A DNA stretch of 64,000 bases from Acetonema longum DSM 6540. GTDB taxonomy: Bacteria > Bacillota > Negativicutes > Sporomusales > Acetonemataceae. The notes beneath the pieces were generated by a model. The model was not told where the DNA came from. It saw nothing but the letters and a program-made list of their open reading frames with translations, and searched no databases. Shown piece after piece: positions 1-8,700 of the stretch (positions are counted from its first letter, which is position 1; each line of letters starts with the position of its first letter). Made by a program: the position numbers and the translations under genes. The stretch is from positions 124,001-188,000 of the forward strand of contig NZ_AFGF01000017.1 of the NCBI RefSeq assembly GCF_000219125.1. The letters run 5' to 3'.

Positions 1-2
1 TC

Positions 3-1046
3 AGTCCCAGCACCTGGGAGATCATTTTTGCCTTATATTTTGTCATGTGTCTGGAGTATCAGCTCCGGACCAAGGGCATTATCGACGGATTTATGGCTTC
101 CGCTCGCAGTATTTTTAACAGCGATCGCCTGCTGCTGGTGGTGATGCCGTCATTTCTTGGGTTTCTGCCTTCGTTGGGCGGCGCTATTTTTTCCGCCCCC
201 TTGGTGGAAAATGCCGGTAAAGATTATGAATTGACAGCGGAAAAAAAGACAGTGATCAACTATTGGTTCCGCCATGTGTGGGAGTTTACCAACCCTTTAT
301 TCACCGGCATGCTGCTGGCCAGTCAGTTGTCCGGCATTCCCCTGAGCCGGCTGGTGGTCAGCATGTCCTGGGTCACGATTCTGGCCTTCATTATCGGCTG
401 GATTTTTCTCATTTCGCCCCTTAAACTCAAAAGCCGGAACGAAGCAGCTCAGCCAGAGCAGCAGGCAGAAAATGAAAAGTGGCGGTATATCCTGCTGGCT
501 GCCGGTCCGGTTTTAGCCAATCTGGCGCTGGTAGTATTGTTTCAGATCAGCGCTGCGATATCCATGACCATCGTGGTAGTGGCTATGACCATCATCTTGC
601 GGCAGGGAGCCTCTGACATCCGGGCCATGCTGAATCATGCCCTGGATCAGAAGCTGTTGTGGGGAGTATTTAACATTCTCTTTTTCCAGAACATCCTGCG
701 GCTATCCGGCGCAGTGACGGATATCACGGTGTTGCTGAACAGTTTTGCCATACCGGCGGCGCTGGTTGTGGGCATCATTGCTTTCCTGGGCGGACTTCTT
801 ACCGGTACATCCCAGGGATTTGTCGCTATCGCCTTTCCTTTTATCGCTCTGCTGTCACCGGGAGACATTTTCTTAGTCACGGTGTGTTTCATTGCCGGTA
901 CCGCCGGACACATGCTATCGCCGGCGCATCTTTGCCTGGTAGTAACCCTGGATTACTTTAAAGCCAATTTCGCCAAGTCAATTCGACCGGTTTTTATCCT
1001 GGAGATCATGATGTTGGCCGCCTCCTATGGAATCCTTAGTATGTGA
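3..1046 (+). CDS. DUF401 family integral membrane protein (5' end outside window)
   Basis: The reading frame is open from base 3, so the true start lies upstream of the window and the N-terminus is missing. The product is a very hydrophobic, multi-spanning membrane protein. Conserved-looking stretches such as FLPSLGGAIFSAPLVE and GTAGHMLSPAHLCLV match my memory of the DUF401 (COG1906) family, putative anion/carboxylate-type permeases with no firmly known substrate. A polar segment between hydrophobic blocks (KSRNEAAQPEQQAENEK) is probably a cytoplasmic loop. It ends one base before the stop of the convergent DUF454 gene, with no clear terminator between them. Family assignment is fairly sure; transport function is inferred only. 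Confidence 0.75.
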   Translation, partial: SPSTWEIIFALYFVMCLEYQLRTKGIIDGFMASARSIFNSDRLLLVVMPSFLGFLPSLGGAIFSAPLVENAGKDYELTAEKKTVINYWFRHVWEFTNPLFTGMLLASQLSGIPLSRLVVSMSWVTILAFIIGWIFLISPLKLKSRNEAAQPEQQAENEKWRYILLAAGPVLANLALVVLFQISAAISMTIVVVAMTIILRQGASDIRAMLNHALDQKLLWGVFNILFFQNILRLSGAVTDITVLLNSFAIPAALVVGIIAFLGGLLTGTSQGFVAIAFPFIALLSPGDIFLVTVCFIAGTAGHMLSPAHLCLVVTLDYFKANFAKSIRPVFILEIMMLAASYGILSM

Positions 1047-1047
1047 C

Positions 1048-1407
1048 TTAGCGAATTGTTCTTATTTTAACAACGAAAATATAATATTTAATCAGCAGCA
1101 ATAGCAGGATCAATAGATGCATAATTGCATTATCGGTCATAAAAACAGGTAATAGCATCATTGAAGTGGAGAAAGTCAGGATATAAATCTTTGATTTTAA
1201 CGGCAGGGCCCAGTTTCGTTCAAACTCCTGCAAGTGGTTGCGGTATATAGAGGTAGAAAGAAACCAGGCATGGAGCCGGTCGGAGCCTTTGGTGAAAAAA
1301 TAGGATGCCAGCAGTAACAAGGGAACTGTCGGCAGCAGCGGCACTACGACGCCAATCGCTCCCAGTCCTAAAAATAATACTCCTAATCCAACATAAACGG
1401 GTTTCAT
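1048..1407 (-). CDS. DUF454 family (YbaN-like) small membrane protein
   Basis: A protein of about 119 residues starting MKPVYVGLGVLFLGLGAIGVVVP, with an N-terminal hydrophobic hairpin, the PLLPTVPLLLLASYFF stretch typical of DUF454/YbaN, and two more hydrophobic segments at the C-terminus. A longer frame exists to 1428, but CTGGAGGAATTATT directly before the ATG at 1407 fixes this start. The biochemical role of the family is unknown. A perfect Fur box about 60 bases upstream (1468-1482) suggests iron-repressed expression, and members of this family often lie near heme or iron genes (recollection). Convergent with the DUF401 gene. Confidence 0.8.
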   Translation of the reverse strand: MKPVYVGLGVLFLGLGAIGVVVPLLPTVPLLLLASYFFTKGSDRLHAWFLSTSIYRNHLQEFERNWALPLKSKIYILTFSTSMMLLPVFMTDNAIMHLLILLLLLIKYYIFVVKIRTIR

Positions 1408-1467
1408 AATAATTCCTCCAGGCGCCAATCGCTTTAACGTAACAGGTGAGGTACATTAACAGTATAA

Positions 1468-1482
1468 TGATAATGATTATCA
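1468..1482. promoter_or_regulatory. Fur box upstream of the DUF454 gene
   Basis: TGATAATGATTATCA is an exact 7-1-7 inverted repeat identical to the Bacillus-type Fur consensus (TGATAATNATTATCA). It lies in the promoter region of the minus-strand DUF454 gene and predicts repression by Fe-loaded Fur. Being symmetric it could also control a plus-strand transcript. Confidence 0.8.
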
Positions 1483-1551
1483 ATTCTTACATTATCATAA
1501 TATAGTGCGGAAACACTGTCAAATACATAAAAACACCCAGCGATAGAAAAA

Positions 1552-1607
1552 GAGACTTTACGTCTTGTTGTTTTTATTAAACAAAGACAAACGGTCTCCC
1601 TTTTTTT
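1552..1607 (+). terminator. Possible rho-independent terminator, plus direction
   Basis: An imperfect stem (GAGAC with GTCTC, then GTCTT with AAGAC and TGTTT with AAACA) is followed by seven T at 1601-1607. No plus-strand gene is visible just upstream, so it would end either a long DUF401 3' tail or a small untranslated RNA that begins near the Fur box. The stem is interrupted and the call is weak. Confidence 0.35.
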
Positions 1608-1664
1608 ATAGTTAACAAAGTGTTGATTGACCGGATTAACGCTCTCATCAGGCCAAGGAAAAGG

Positions 1665-1696
1665 CCGGGGCTAAAGGCGAAAGCGCTTTAGCCCGG
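1665..1696. other. GC-rich hairpin with GAAA tetraloop, no T-run
   Basis: An 11-12 bp stem (CCGGGGCTAAAG with CTTTAGCCCGG) is capped by GCGAAAGC, itself a short stem with a GAAA tetraloop. There is no T-tract on either side. It may be an mRNA 3' structure or a dispersed palindromic unit. The rest of the 1429-1823 intergenic region holds the Fur box, the possible terminator at 1552-1607 and the MCP terminator; I see no coding signal there. Confidence 0.5.
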
Positions 1697-1750
1697 CTGG
1701 TAATTGACAGGCTCCGGGCTCGGTTGCATGGCAGAAGCAAAAAGGACATG

Positions 1751-1803
1751 AAAAGACCAGGAGAGGGTTCGCAGCAGACAATGAACTCTTTCCTGGCCTT
1801 TTT
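1751..1803 (-). terminator. Terminator of the chemoreceptor-like gene
   Basis: Read on the minus strand, AAGGCCAGGAAAGAG pairs with CTCTCCTGGTCTT across a loop of about 20 bases and is followed by TTTT. It lies about 20 bases past the stop of the minus-strand MCP-like gene. Confidence 0.6.
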
Positions 1804-1823
1804 GAAAATAACAACAGAATGCC

Positions 1824-2675
1824 TTAATTTTCAGTATACTGATACATCGCCTGGGCCGTCTCGGCCAGTTTCGCCGCCATGGCGGCCAGCTCCTGACTGG
1901 ACTTGGCCATTTCCGTAATGGTGGTTTTTTGTCCGGCGGTATGATTGTCAATAGTTTGAATCATTTGCGATAATGCCGCCATAACTTCATAAATGCTGTT
2001 CATGGAAGCGGTAATCCCCTTGACGGAATCGGCGCTGGCCACCGCCAATTTGCGGACTTCTTCCGCCACTACGCCGAATCCCCGGCCGGCATCACCGACC
2101 CGGGCCGCCTCAATGGCGGCATTCAGGCCCAGCAAGTTGGTCTGGGCCGAGACTGATTTGATGAACTCAACGATTTGGTCGGTTTGCTTAATAGTTTCCC
2201 GCAGTTTTTGGCCGATATCATCCAGCTGTTTGCTGGTCCGGGTTACCTCATCGGCCCGGCCGGCCATTTCTTCCATGCTGGCCGTAAACTCTTGGGATGA
2301 GGCAGCCAGGGACTGGGAAACATGGTTTATTTGTTCCGAGGTCGCCATATTTTGTGTGGTGGTAATACAGCCGACCACTCTGCCGTCGTCTTTTACCGGC
2401 AGGGAGCAAACGAGATAAGGCATACCATAGGCAGATTTTTCACGGGGAATGACCTTTACTACCTGTTTACCGGTTTCCAAGGCCTGCTGGGTGCCTCCCG
2501 GCCGTACCGTTTCGCCGGGTTTTGTGCCCAGGTCTAAATCACTGGCGGGAATATACAGGGAATACCGATCGCCCCTGACAATGGTGATTCCTACGTCAGC
2601 CGCAAGAATATCATTCAGGTAAGGGGCTAATTTGGTAAATAGATCAAGCAGTTCCGTTCCGGTAAGCTGGCTCAT
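1824..2675 (-). CDS. Soluble methyl-accepting chemotaxis-like signal protein
   Basis: A 283-residue protein without membrane segments. The N-terminal ~110 residues form a small sensory domain. The C-terminal half is an MCP signalling coiled coil with the hairpin tip [23 protein letters not shown] and the following [10 protein letters not shown]. Such short cytoplasmic receptors are common in Sporomusaceae and would join CheA/CheW arrays. The open frame extends to 2708, but AAGAAAGGTGATAAA before the ATG at 2675 favours [10 protein letters not shown] as the N-terminus. The ligand is unknown. It is divergent from uxuA and shares its upstream region. Confidence 0.85.
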   Translation of the reverse strand: MSQLTGTELLDLFTKLAPYLNDILAADVGITIVRGDRYSLYIPASDLDLGTKPGETVRPGGTQQALETGKQVVKVIPREKSAYGMPYLVCSLPVKDDGRVVGCITTTQNMATSEQINHVSQSLAASSQEFTASMEEMAGRADEVTRTSKQLDDIGQKLRETIKQTDQIVEFIKSVSAQTNLLGLNAAIEAARVGDAGRGFGVVAEEVRKLAVASADSVKGITASMNSIYEVMAALSQMIQTIDNHTAGQKTTITEMAKSSQELAAMAAKLAETAQAMYQYTEN

Positions 2676-2778
2676 TTTATCACCTTTCTTAATAATAGAG
2701 TAGCACATAGTCCGCAGACCCGCGAGCCTGGCTGTGCGGCAAGACTCTGAGGCAACATTGGTGACGATTATCAGTAAA

Positions 2779-2820
2779 AGTATGATACATAAGTTACTCT
2801 ATATCAAATAGTATCATACT
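2779..2820. promoter_or_regulatory. Paired palindromic operator candidate upstream of uxuA
   Basis: Two 9-bp palindromes, GTATGATAC (2780-2788) and GTATCATAC (2811-2819), lie 31 bp apart, three helical turns. With one flanking base on each side they also form a 10-bp inverted pair. Their size and symmetry suit a GntR/FCD regulator, and the next regulator downstream is a GntR gene in the uxuA operon. They sit between the divergent MCP and uxuA genes and could affect both. Confidence 0.55.
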
Positions 2821-2969
2821 ATATTACCTTTGCCAATATTGCCAAATAGAAGAAAATAAAAAAGATTATATCTGTTCCGGGTATAAAAATTTAGGATTGC
2901 GCCAACTGGTATATTAGTTTAATATATTAGATGAAATAATCTGCGACGGCATGAAAGGAGTGATTTTAT

Positions 2970-4040
2970 ATGCAAATGACGATGCGCTGGTTTGGGACCG
3001 GCTATGATTCAGTCACTTTGACCCAGATCCGTCAAGTGGCGGGTGTGGCGGGAGTTATTACCACTCTGTATGGCACGAAGCCGGGAGACCTCTGGCCGGA
3101 CGAAGACATTCGCGCCATGAAGGTCGAAGTGGAGAGCGCCGGACTGACGATAGCCGGCATTGAAAGTGTCAATATCCACGATTCCATTAAGATTGGTTCG
3201 CCTGACCGGGACCGGTATATCGACAATTACATAAAAACTCTGGCGCGTTTGGGGCAGGCGGATATCCATATGATCTGCTACAATTTTATGCCCGTGTTCG
3301 ACTGGACTCGTTCCGACCTGGCTAAGGTGCGCCCGGATGGCAGCACTGTACTGGCTTATGATCAGAAAGTCATCGATCAAATCAATCCCGATGATATGCT
3401 ATCCTCCATGGATGCCAAGTCCAACGGATTTGTGCTGCCGGGCTGGGAGCCGGAACGCATGGCCCGCATCAAAGAGTTGTTTGCCTTGTATAAAGACGTG
3501 GATGATGAGAAGCTCTTTGCCAATCTGAAATATTTTTTGGAATGTATTATGCCTACCTGTGAAAAGTATGGCATCAAAATGGCCATCCATCCGGACGACC
3601 CTGCCTGGCCGGTATTCGGGCTGCCCCGCATCATGACCGGCAAGGACAATCTTCTGCGCCTTCTGCGCATGGTGGATAATCCGTATAACGGCGTAACGCT
3701 TTGCTCCGGCAGTCTCGGCTCCAATCCGGCCAACGATATTCCAGATACGATTCATGCCCTGAAAGGCCGCATCTACTTTGCCCATGTACGCAATCTGCGC
3801 TATAATGGCCCCGGTGACTTTGAAGAGGCGGCACATCTTTCCCGGGACGGCTCCATGGATATGTTTAAAATCATGCAGGCCCTTTACGACATCGGCTTTG
3901 ACGGGCCCATCCGCCCCGATCACGGCCGGGCCATCTGGGGCGAGAAAGCTATGCCGGGATATGGCCTTTACGATCGGGCCCTGGGGGCTAACTATCTTAA
4001 CGGTTTATGGGAGGCCATTGACAAAATGTCCCGGCTGTAG
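2970..4040 (+). CDS. uxuA: Mannonate dehydratase
   Basis: UxuA converts D-mannonate to 2-keto-3-deoxygluconate in hexuronate breakdown. The 356-residue protein starts MQMTMRWFGTGYDSVTLTQIRQ and keeps family hallmarks: the GIESVNIHDSIK strand, the QADIHMICYNFMPVFDW block, MAIHPDDP with its metal-binding His, and DHGRAIWGE near the C-terminus. Full family length. The ATG follows GAAAGGAGTGATTTTAT. It is followed 47 bases later by a GntR regulator on the same strand, so the two are probably co-transcribed. No uxaC, uxaB or kdgK is in the window, so the rest of the pathway must be elsewhere. Confidence 0.95.
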   Translation: MQMTMRWFGTGYDSVTLTQIRQVAGVAGVITTLYGTKPGDLWPDEDIRAMKVEVESAGLTIAGIESVNIHDSIKIGSPDRDRYIDNYIKTLARLGQADIHMICYNFMPVFDWTRSDLAKVRPDGSTVLAYDQKVIDQINPDDMLSSMDAKSNGFVLPGWEPERMARIKELFALYKDVDDEKLFANLKYFLECIMPTCEKYGIKMAIHPDDPAWPVFGLPRIMTGKDNLLRLLRMVDNPYNGVTLCSGSLGSNPANDIPDTIHALKGRIYFAHVRNLRYNGPGDFEEAAHLSRDGSMDMFKIMQALYDIGFDGPIRPDHGRAIWGEKAMPGYGLYDRALGANYLNGLWEAIDKMSRL

Positions 4041-4087
4041 CGGCTGGCCGCTTGCCCCGAGCCGTTTTGACCAAAGGAGAGCTGCCA

Positions 4088-4852
4088 TTGCAGTACGATG
4101 ATCAATTAATGATTTTAAAAGAGCAGGCTTTGGGTGACGGCCAGGTCTACTCTATGCTGCGCCGCGCCATTGTGGAGCTGTATTTACAGCCGGGCGCTAT
4201 TTTGAGCATCAAGGATATTTGCGAGCACTTTGCCATAGGCCGATCGCCGGTGCGCGATGCTCTGGTGAGGCTGGATCAGGAAGGGCTGGTGACCTTGCTG
4301 CCTCAGCGGGGTACCATGATTTCCCGCATCGATTTTTCCCGGGTGAAACAGGAACGGTTTTTGCGCCTGGCGGTAGAGGAAGAAGTCATGAAGCTGTTTA
4401 TGGCCTGTCACACACCCTCGGATATTGCGCTGCTGCAGGAGACGCTGGGTCGGCAGCAGGATTTGTACGACAGCAGGGAGATGGACATCCGCCGCTTCTT
4501 CTGGCTCGACGAGGAATTTCATCAGACTTTTTACGCAGCGACGGATAAACTGTTCTGTCTGCAAGCCGTTCAGGGTCTGGGAGGCCATTACCGCCGCATA
4601 CGACTGTTAACCTGTGGTGACCGGGACATTTTGCAGGAGATTTTGCGTCAGCACAATGGGCTTTTGCATGCCTTACAGACCCGGGACACCGAACTGATGT
4701 GCAACATTTTCCAGCGTCATTTGCACGAGTTAGACCTGGAGGAGGAGTTGATCGTGAAAAAATATCCTCATCTGTTCCATAGCGGCGCCGGTCAGGAACC
4801 CCGCAATCTCCTGTGGCGAGCCGATTACCTGCAAACGTTAAAAAATCAGTGA
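4088..4852 (+). CDS. GntR/FCD family transcriptional regulator, probable uxuA regulator
   Basis: About 254 residues. The N-terminal winged helix reads LYLQPGAILSIKDICEHFAIGRSPVRDALVRLDQEGLVTLLPQRGTMI in overlapping pieces typical of GntR. The C-terminal all-helical FCD effector domain includes FFWLDEEFHQTFY and the HNGLLHALQTRD helix with the usual metal/ligand His. I chose the TTG at 4088 because AAAGGAG ends 8 bases before it; the longer frame to 4052 lacks a site. Placement after uxuA suggests it senses a hexuronate intermediate (UxuR/ExuR-like role). The upstream GTATSATAC pair is its likely operator. Confidence 0.85.
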   Translation: MQYDDQLMILKEQALGDGQVYSMLRRAIVELYLQPGAILSIKDICEHFAIGRSPVRDALVRLDQEGLVTLLPQRGTMISRIDFSRVKQERFLRLAVEEEVMKLFMACHTPSDIALLQETLGRQQDLYDSREMDIRRFFWLDEEFHQTFYAATDKLFCLQAVQGLGGHYRRIRLLTCGDRDILQEILRQHNGLLHALQTRDTELMCNIFQRHLHELDLEEELIVKKYPHLFHSGAGQEPRNLLWRADYLQTLKNQ

Positions 4853-4874
4853 CGAATCTACTGCCTGGGACACA

Positions 4875-4913
4875 AAGACGGCAACCGGTTCAAAAAACCG
4901 GGAGCCGTCTTTT
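4875..4913. terminator. Bidirectional terminator between gntR and tetR
   Basis: AGACGGC and CCGGTT pair with AACCGG and GCCGTCT around an A-rich loop; TTTT follows on the plus strand and a shorter T-rich tract on the minus strand. It separates the convergent gntR and tetR genes. Confidence 0.8.
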
Positions 4914-4922
4914 GATATTCTG

Positions 4923-5582
4923 TCATGGCTCTTGCGCCGACACCTCTTCCAGATAAATACTGCCGGCAGGAGTATCGAACAGACTTTCCAACAGTCTTTC
5001 GGCAATCCTTCGCTTATGTTTCATAACATCAGGATTGGATTCATGGCCAAATTCCAGAGGAGAACTGGCCTCCAGGAGAGAACCGATAATGCCGCTGAAA
5101 AAGCCGAGAGTCTCATCCATGCGGGTCACCTGGGTGGCGCCGGCCTGATTGCAGTGCTCCAGAATTTGTACCAGAAGGGGCTTAGTGCTGATATGGGTTT
5201 GCCGCCAGAGCCGGTTGATCAGGACGCCCTGATTTTCCCGGTACAGCACCTTGCCCAGCAGTCCGATGCTGCCGGTATAATGCAGTTTATAAAAATGGTT
5301 CACAAATAATTGCAGCTGCTCCAGGGGCGCAGTCTGGTCCCATTCGGTTTTTTGAACCGCCGTCATCATATGTTTTATATGATGGGCGATAATGGCTTCC
5401 AGAACAGCCTCTTTTGACGCAAAATAATAATAGAATGTTCCCTGGGCCACGCCGACTTTTTTGACGATATCACTGATTAGAGTTTGCTGATAGCCCTGGG
5501 ACAGGAACAGTTCAAGGGCGGTATCCATCAACTCTGCCTGGCGCTCCTGGGGATCTTTCGTAACTCTGGCGATGGGGAACAC
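4923..5582 (-). CDS. TetR/AcrR family transcriptional regulator of the iron-uptake cluster
   Basis: A 219-residue regulator. The N-terminal helix-turn-helix reads LISDIVKKVGVAQGTFYYYFASKE, the classic TetR signature, and the rest is an all-helical ligand domain. The start is uncertain: the GTG at 5582 overlaps its own AGGTG, and internal Met19 is the next option. It is the last minus-strand gene after the TonB/ABC uptake genes, but has its own upstream palindrome (5594-5609). A near-identical sequence lies in the leader of the TonB receptor gene, suggesting it controls both itself and the uptake genes. The inducer is unknown; a siderophore or other transported compound is possible. Confidence 0.85.
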   Translation of the reverse strand: MFPIARVTKDPQERQAELMDTALELFLSQGYQQTLISDIVKKVGVAQGTFYYYFASKEAVLEAIIAHHIKHMMTAVQKTEWDQTAPLEQLQLFVNHFYKLHYTGSIGLLGKVLYRENQGVLINRLWRQTHISTKPLLVQILEHCNQAGATQVTRMDETLGFFSGIIGSLLEASSPLEFGHESNPDVMKHKRRIAERLLESLFDTPAGSIYLEEVSAQEP

Positions 5583-5593
5583 CTCGCTTTGTG

Positions 5594-5609
5594 ACTGACT
5601 GAAATCAGT
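5594..5609. promoter_or_regulatory. Candidate TetR operator, site 1 (own promoter)
   Basis: ACTGACTGAAATCAGT contains the inverted repeat ACTGA-N2-TCAGT just upstream of the tetR start. It matches 14 of 16 bases of the sequence at 12566-12581 before the TonB receptor gene, in the same orientation relative to transcription. Confidence 0.55.
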
Positions 5610-5676
5610 TTACATTGTAAGATAAACAGGAATATGTTGTCAAGCCAGCCTGAAGCAGTATTTGGCAAAGCCGGAG

Positions 5677-6714
5677 TTAGAAAGAAATGTGGGGATACAA
5701 TGCGCGGGCGATCTTTTCTATAGTGTCGACTGTGCGTACGCCGCCGTTATTGACGGTGAAAAACGGCAGGCTGATGATCCTGCCTTCGCGGATGGCGCGC
5801 ATGTTTTGCAGTTCGTTGATTTCCCCCAGTTCGGCCAGCGCCTCCGCCTCGGTTAGATTAGAGACAAGGCCTTGGCGGCTCAGCGATACATAAATAATAA
5901 CATCCGGATCAAAGGCCAGCACCTGTTCCGCCCCTATCAGGAAGGCCGGGTTTTGGCAAAGATTTATGCCGCCGGCGGTATCGATCATATGACTGATCAG
6001 GTAACTTTTATCATACAGGGAAAAAATGCCGTTTAAATGGTTTTGCACCACCAGGACGGTTTTCCTTTGCGGTATGTTTTGGACCGCCTGCCGGACGCGA
6101 GCCACCCGCTGCCGCAGATTTTTGATATAGAGCTCGGTTTTTTCCTGTATATTAAACATCCTGCCGACAGAGTCGAGACAGGCGTAGACTGTATTCTCCA
6201 GGGTGGGTTGGCGTTTGGTCAGTGTGTTGGGCATAATGTATGTGGCTACACCCCGCCTGTGCCAGGTGGCTGCCTCGCCCAGGATCGTATCGGTAAAGTG
6301 GTGGGGCCAGCCGATAATCAGATCGGGCTGAGCCACCAGCATTTCTTCCCGGGAAGGAACAAATGGGGCCTGCATCACAGTGACTTTGCTGTATTTTTCC
6401 TGCAGTCGGGCCAGAGGAACGCCATAAGGCGCTACCGTGGAATGGATCCGGTCCTCCAGATCCAGTTCCAGCAGCAATTCGGTGGCGCTGGGATGTGTAA
6501 TGATCACTCTCCCGGGTGGTTGCTTCACAGTGACAGCCAGCGGATTTTCAGCGGCGTCAAAATTCATGATGGTCACCGGATAGCCGTCAGCCTGGTTTGA
6601 GGCCGCAGACAGAGGGGGAGAGGAGGGGGCGTCGGGGTGACTGCAGCCGGCCGCAGTAAGAGCCGGCAGGAAGCAAAGGAAGAGATAGAAGGGCAGCAGG
6701 ATCTTTTTTTGCAT
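5677..6714 (-). CDS. Iron/siderophore ABC transporter substrate-binding lipoprotein
   Basis: A 345-residue exported binding protein of the FepB/BtuF (TroA-like) class. It has a signal peptide with a hydrophobic core ending LPALTAAGCS, where Cys would be lipidated. The mature part has the usual VIITHPSATELLLELDLEDRI opening, the PDLIIGWPHH loop and a C-terminal IEKIARALYPHI helix. It captures a ferric-siderophore, heme or corrinoid outside the inner membrane and delivers it to the adjacent FecCD permease and ATPase. It starts about 30 bases after the ATPase stop, so it is probably in the same transcript. The substrate cannot be read from sequence; iron is favoured by the Fur site at the head of the cluster. 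Confidence 0.88.
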   Translation of the reverse strand: MQKKILLPFYLFLCFLPALTAAGCSHPDAPSSPPLSAASNQADGYPVTIMNFDAAENPLAVTVKQPPGRVIITHPSATELLLELDLEDRIHSTVAPYGVPLARLQEKYSKVTVMQAPFVPSREEMLVAQPDLIIGWPHHFTDTILGEAATWHRRGVATYIMPNTLTKRQPTLENTVYACLDSVGRMFNIQEKTELYIKNLRQRVARVRQAVQNIPQRKTVLVVQNHLNGIFSLYDKSYLISHMIDTAGGINLCQNPAFLIGAEQVLAFDPDVIIYVSLSRQGLVSNLTEAEALAELGEINELQNMRAIREGRIISLPFFTVNNGGVRTVDTIEKIARALYPHISF

Positions 6715-6745
6715 AATGAACTCCTCTTCTTTGAAAAAAGGTTTG

Positions 6746-7531
6746 TTATATTGCAGCTCCTACGGGATGCCCCGGACAATAGACAATGGAGAGGTATCCT
6801 GTAGCCGGGTTTTTGTAAATGCTGCAGTCAATCTCATACACATCCCGCACCAGTTCCGGGGTAAGAATTTGATCCGGCGGCCCGGAAGCCGCTAATTTTC
6901 CGCCTTTTAGCACATACACTGTATCGCAGTACATGCAGGCCAGGTTCAGGTCGTGCAGAGCCGCCAGCACGCCAATCCCCAGGGATTTCACAATCGATAG
7001 CAATTGCAGCTGATATTTGATATCCAAATGGTTGGTTGGTTCATCCAGCACCAGAATCTGGGGTTGCTGGGCCAGGGTACGGGCCAGAATAATGCGCTGC
7101 TTTTCACCTCCGGACAGGGAGGTGAAACTGCGGTCAGCGTAGTCTTCCATGCCAACCTGGCGCAGGGCCTCCCAGGCAATGGCATAATCCTCGGGTTGAT
7201 CAGTCGATAAGGCAGTTTTATGAGGGGTTCGGCCCAGCATCACTATTTCAAATACCGTAAGGTCAAAATTGAGATGGTTAAACTGGCTTACTACTCCCAG
7301 GGCTTTGGCTGATTCGCTCAGTTTTAATTCCTGCAGGTTTTCCCCCCCCAGCAGGATCGTGCCGCTGGTGGGTTTGATTACCCGGTAGGCAGTGCGCAGC
7401 AAGGTTGACTTGCCGCTGCCGTTGGGGCCCAGCAGGCCGACAAACTCCCCTTTTTTTACTGACAGGGAAATATCCTTCACGATGTTGTTCCGGCACAGGT
7501 CAACCCTGACCTGATCCAACAGTAAATCCAT
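6746..7531 (-). CDS. FepC-type ABC transporter ATP-binding protein
   Basis: A 261-residue ATPase beginning MDLLLDQVRVDL. It has Walker A GPNGSGKST, the Q-loop region, signature LSGGEKQR, Walker B ILVLDEPT and the switch His in ALHDLNLA, in normal order. The DLNLA and RDVYEIDC stretches are typical of ferric-siderophore/cobalamin importers. The open frame reaches 7603, but ATAGGAGAATCGCC before the ATG at 7531 gives the start, 10 bases after the permease stop. It powers import together with the permease and binding protein beside it. Confidence 0.92.
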   Translation of the reverse strand: MDLLLDQVRVDLCRNNIVKDISLSVKKGEFVGLLGPNGSGKSTLLRTAYRVIKPTSGTILLGGENLQELKLSESAKALGVVSQFNHLNFDLTVFEIVMLGRTPHKTALSTDQPEDYAIAWEALRQVGMEDYADRSFTSLSGGEKQRIILARTLAQQPQILVLDEPTNHLDIKYQLQLLSIVKSLGIGVLAALHDLNLACMYCDTVYVLKGGKLAASGPPDQILTPELVRDVYEIDCSIYKNPATGYLSIVYCPGHPVGAAI

Positions 7532-7541
7532 GGCGATTCTC

Positions 7542-8600
7542 CTATCTGTTGTTAAAGCTATATGATTGTTTCCATAAGATGTACATGAAAAAGGGGCCAC
7601 CAATCAGGGCGGTGATGATGCCGAGGGGCACCTCGCCGCTGGCGAGAGCGGTGCGGGCCAGCACGTCCGCCCAGGTTAAAAACAGCGCCCCCGCTAAAAT
7701 AACGGCCGGAGTCAGTCTTTTGTGATCAGAGCCGGCCAGACCGCGCATAATGTGGGGGACTACAAACGCCACAAAGCCGATGACCCCGCAGGAGGCTACG
7801 ATCAAACCGGTCATCAGGGCCGTAATAGTAAAATAGATTCGCCGGACATGCGCAGCGTCAATCCCCAGAGTGACGGCTGTCTCTTCCCCCAGCAGCAAAG
7901 CATTCAAGGTACGGTGCTGAGACAGGAAAAACAGGCAAGACACAGTGACCGCAAGGGCCGGCAGGAGAAGAGAAGGCCATTTGGCGGCGGCCAATGAGCC
8001 CATGGTCCAGAAGGCTACCGTGCGGATTCCTTCGGCGCTGCCAGCGGCATAGATGATAAAGTTGGCGGCGGCGGTGAATAAAGTGTTGGCAATAGCGCCG
8101 GCCAGGACCATTTTAACCGAGGATAGCGGCCCGCCGCCAGACAGCAGTATGACGAGCAAAGAGGCGACAGCTGCACCGGTAAAGGCCCAAAAGGGAATTC
8201 CGAAAGCCGAGGCGCCGACCAGAATGGCAAACACGGCGCCCAGGGAGGCGCCGGAGGATATGCCCAGAATATAAGGCTCGGCCAGGGGATTTTGCAGAGA
8301 AGCCTGCATCACTGCGCCGCACAGGGCCAATCCTGCCCCGGTTACGGCAGCCATCAGGACCCGGGGAAGGCGAAGCTGCCAAATGATGTCCGCATGGACG
8401 GGGGAGAACTGGTGAACAGTATCTCCGCCAGCCCAGGTCCATATTTTATACAGGATGATATGACAGGCCTCCGCCGGGCTGATTGGCACTATGCCGACGC
8501 AAACAGCCAGTAAAATGGACAAAACCACCGCTGCGCCTAATCCCGCTAATACCATGTTGAAAGAATGCCGTTGCCGCATGAGGGTATCAAACTTTGTCAT
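7542..8600 (-). CDS. FecCD family ABC transporter permease
   Basis: A 352-residue inner-membrane protein starting MTKFDTLMRQRHSF. It shows about ten hydrophobic segments and family signatures: LRLPRVLMAAVTGAGLALCGAVMQ, NPLAEPYILGISSGA, and FVAFVVPHIMRGLAGSDHK before the last helices. The open frame runs on to 8933 but that part lies antisense-free within the neighbouring ABC gene in another frame; AATGGGAGATCTGTT before the ATG at 8600 sets the start. As the only permease it probably acts as a homodimer with two copies of the ATPase. Confidence 0.92.
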   Translation of the reverse strand: MTKFDTLMRQRHSFNMVLAGLGAAVVLSILLAVCVGIVPISPAEACHIILYKIWTWAGGDTVHQFSPVHADIIWQLRLPRVLMAAVTGAGLALCGAVMQASLQNPLAEPYILGISSGASLGAVFAILVGASAFGIPFWAFTGAAVASLLVILLSGGGPLSSVKMVLAGAIANTLFTAAANFIIYAAGSAEGIRTVAFWTMGSLAAAKWPSLLLPALAVTVSCLFFLSQHRTLNALLLGEETAVTLGIDAAHVRRIYFTITALMTGLIVASCGVIGFVAFVVPHIMRGLAGSDHKRLTPAVILAGALFLTWADVLARTALASGEVPLGIITALIGGPFFMYILWKQSYSFNNR

Positions 8601-8700
8601 AACAGATCTCCCATTTCTATTGGATATTGTAACACTTTCCTCTAAAGAGTGTGTTTTAAATTCATCTTGGGCCTCGAATCCGGGCCTTTTCAACGTCCCC

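Noticed and set aside
3399-3923. 174-codon minus-strand frame inside uxuA
   Set aside because: It lies antisense to a clearly conserved gene, has no ribosome site, and its protein resembles nothing.
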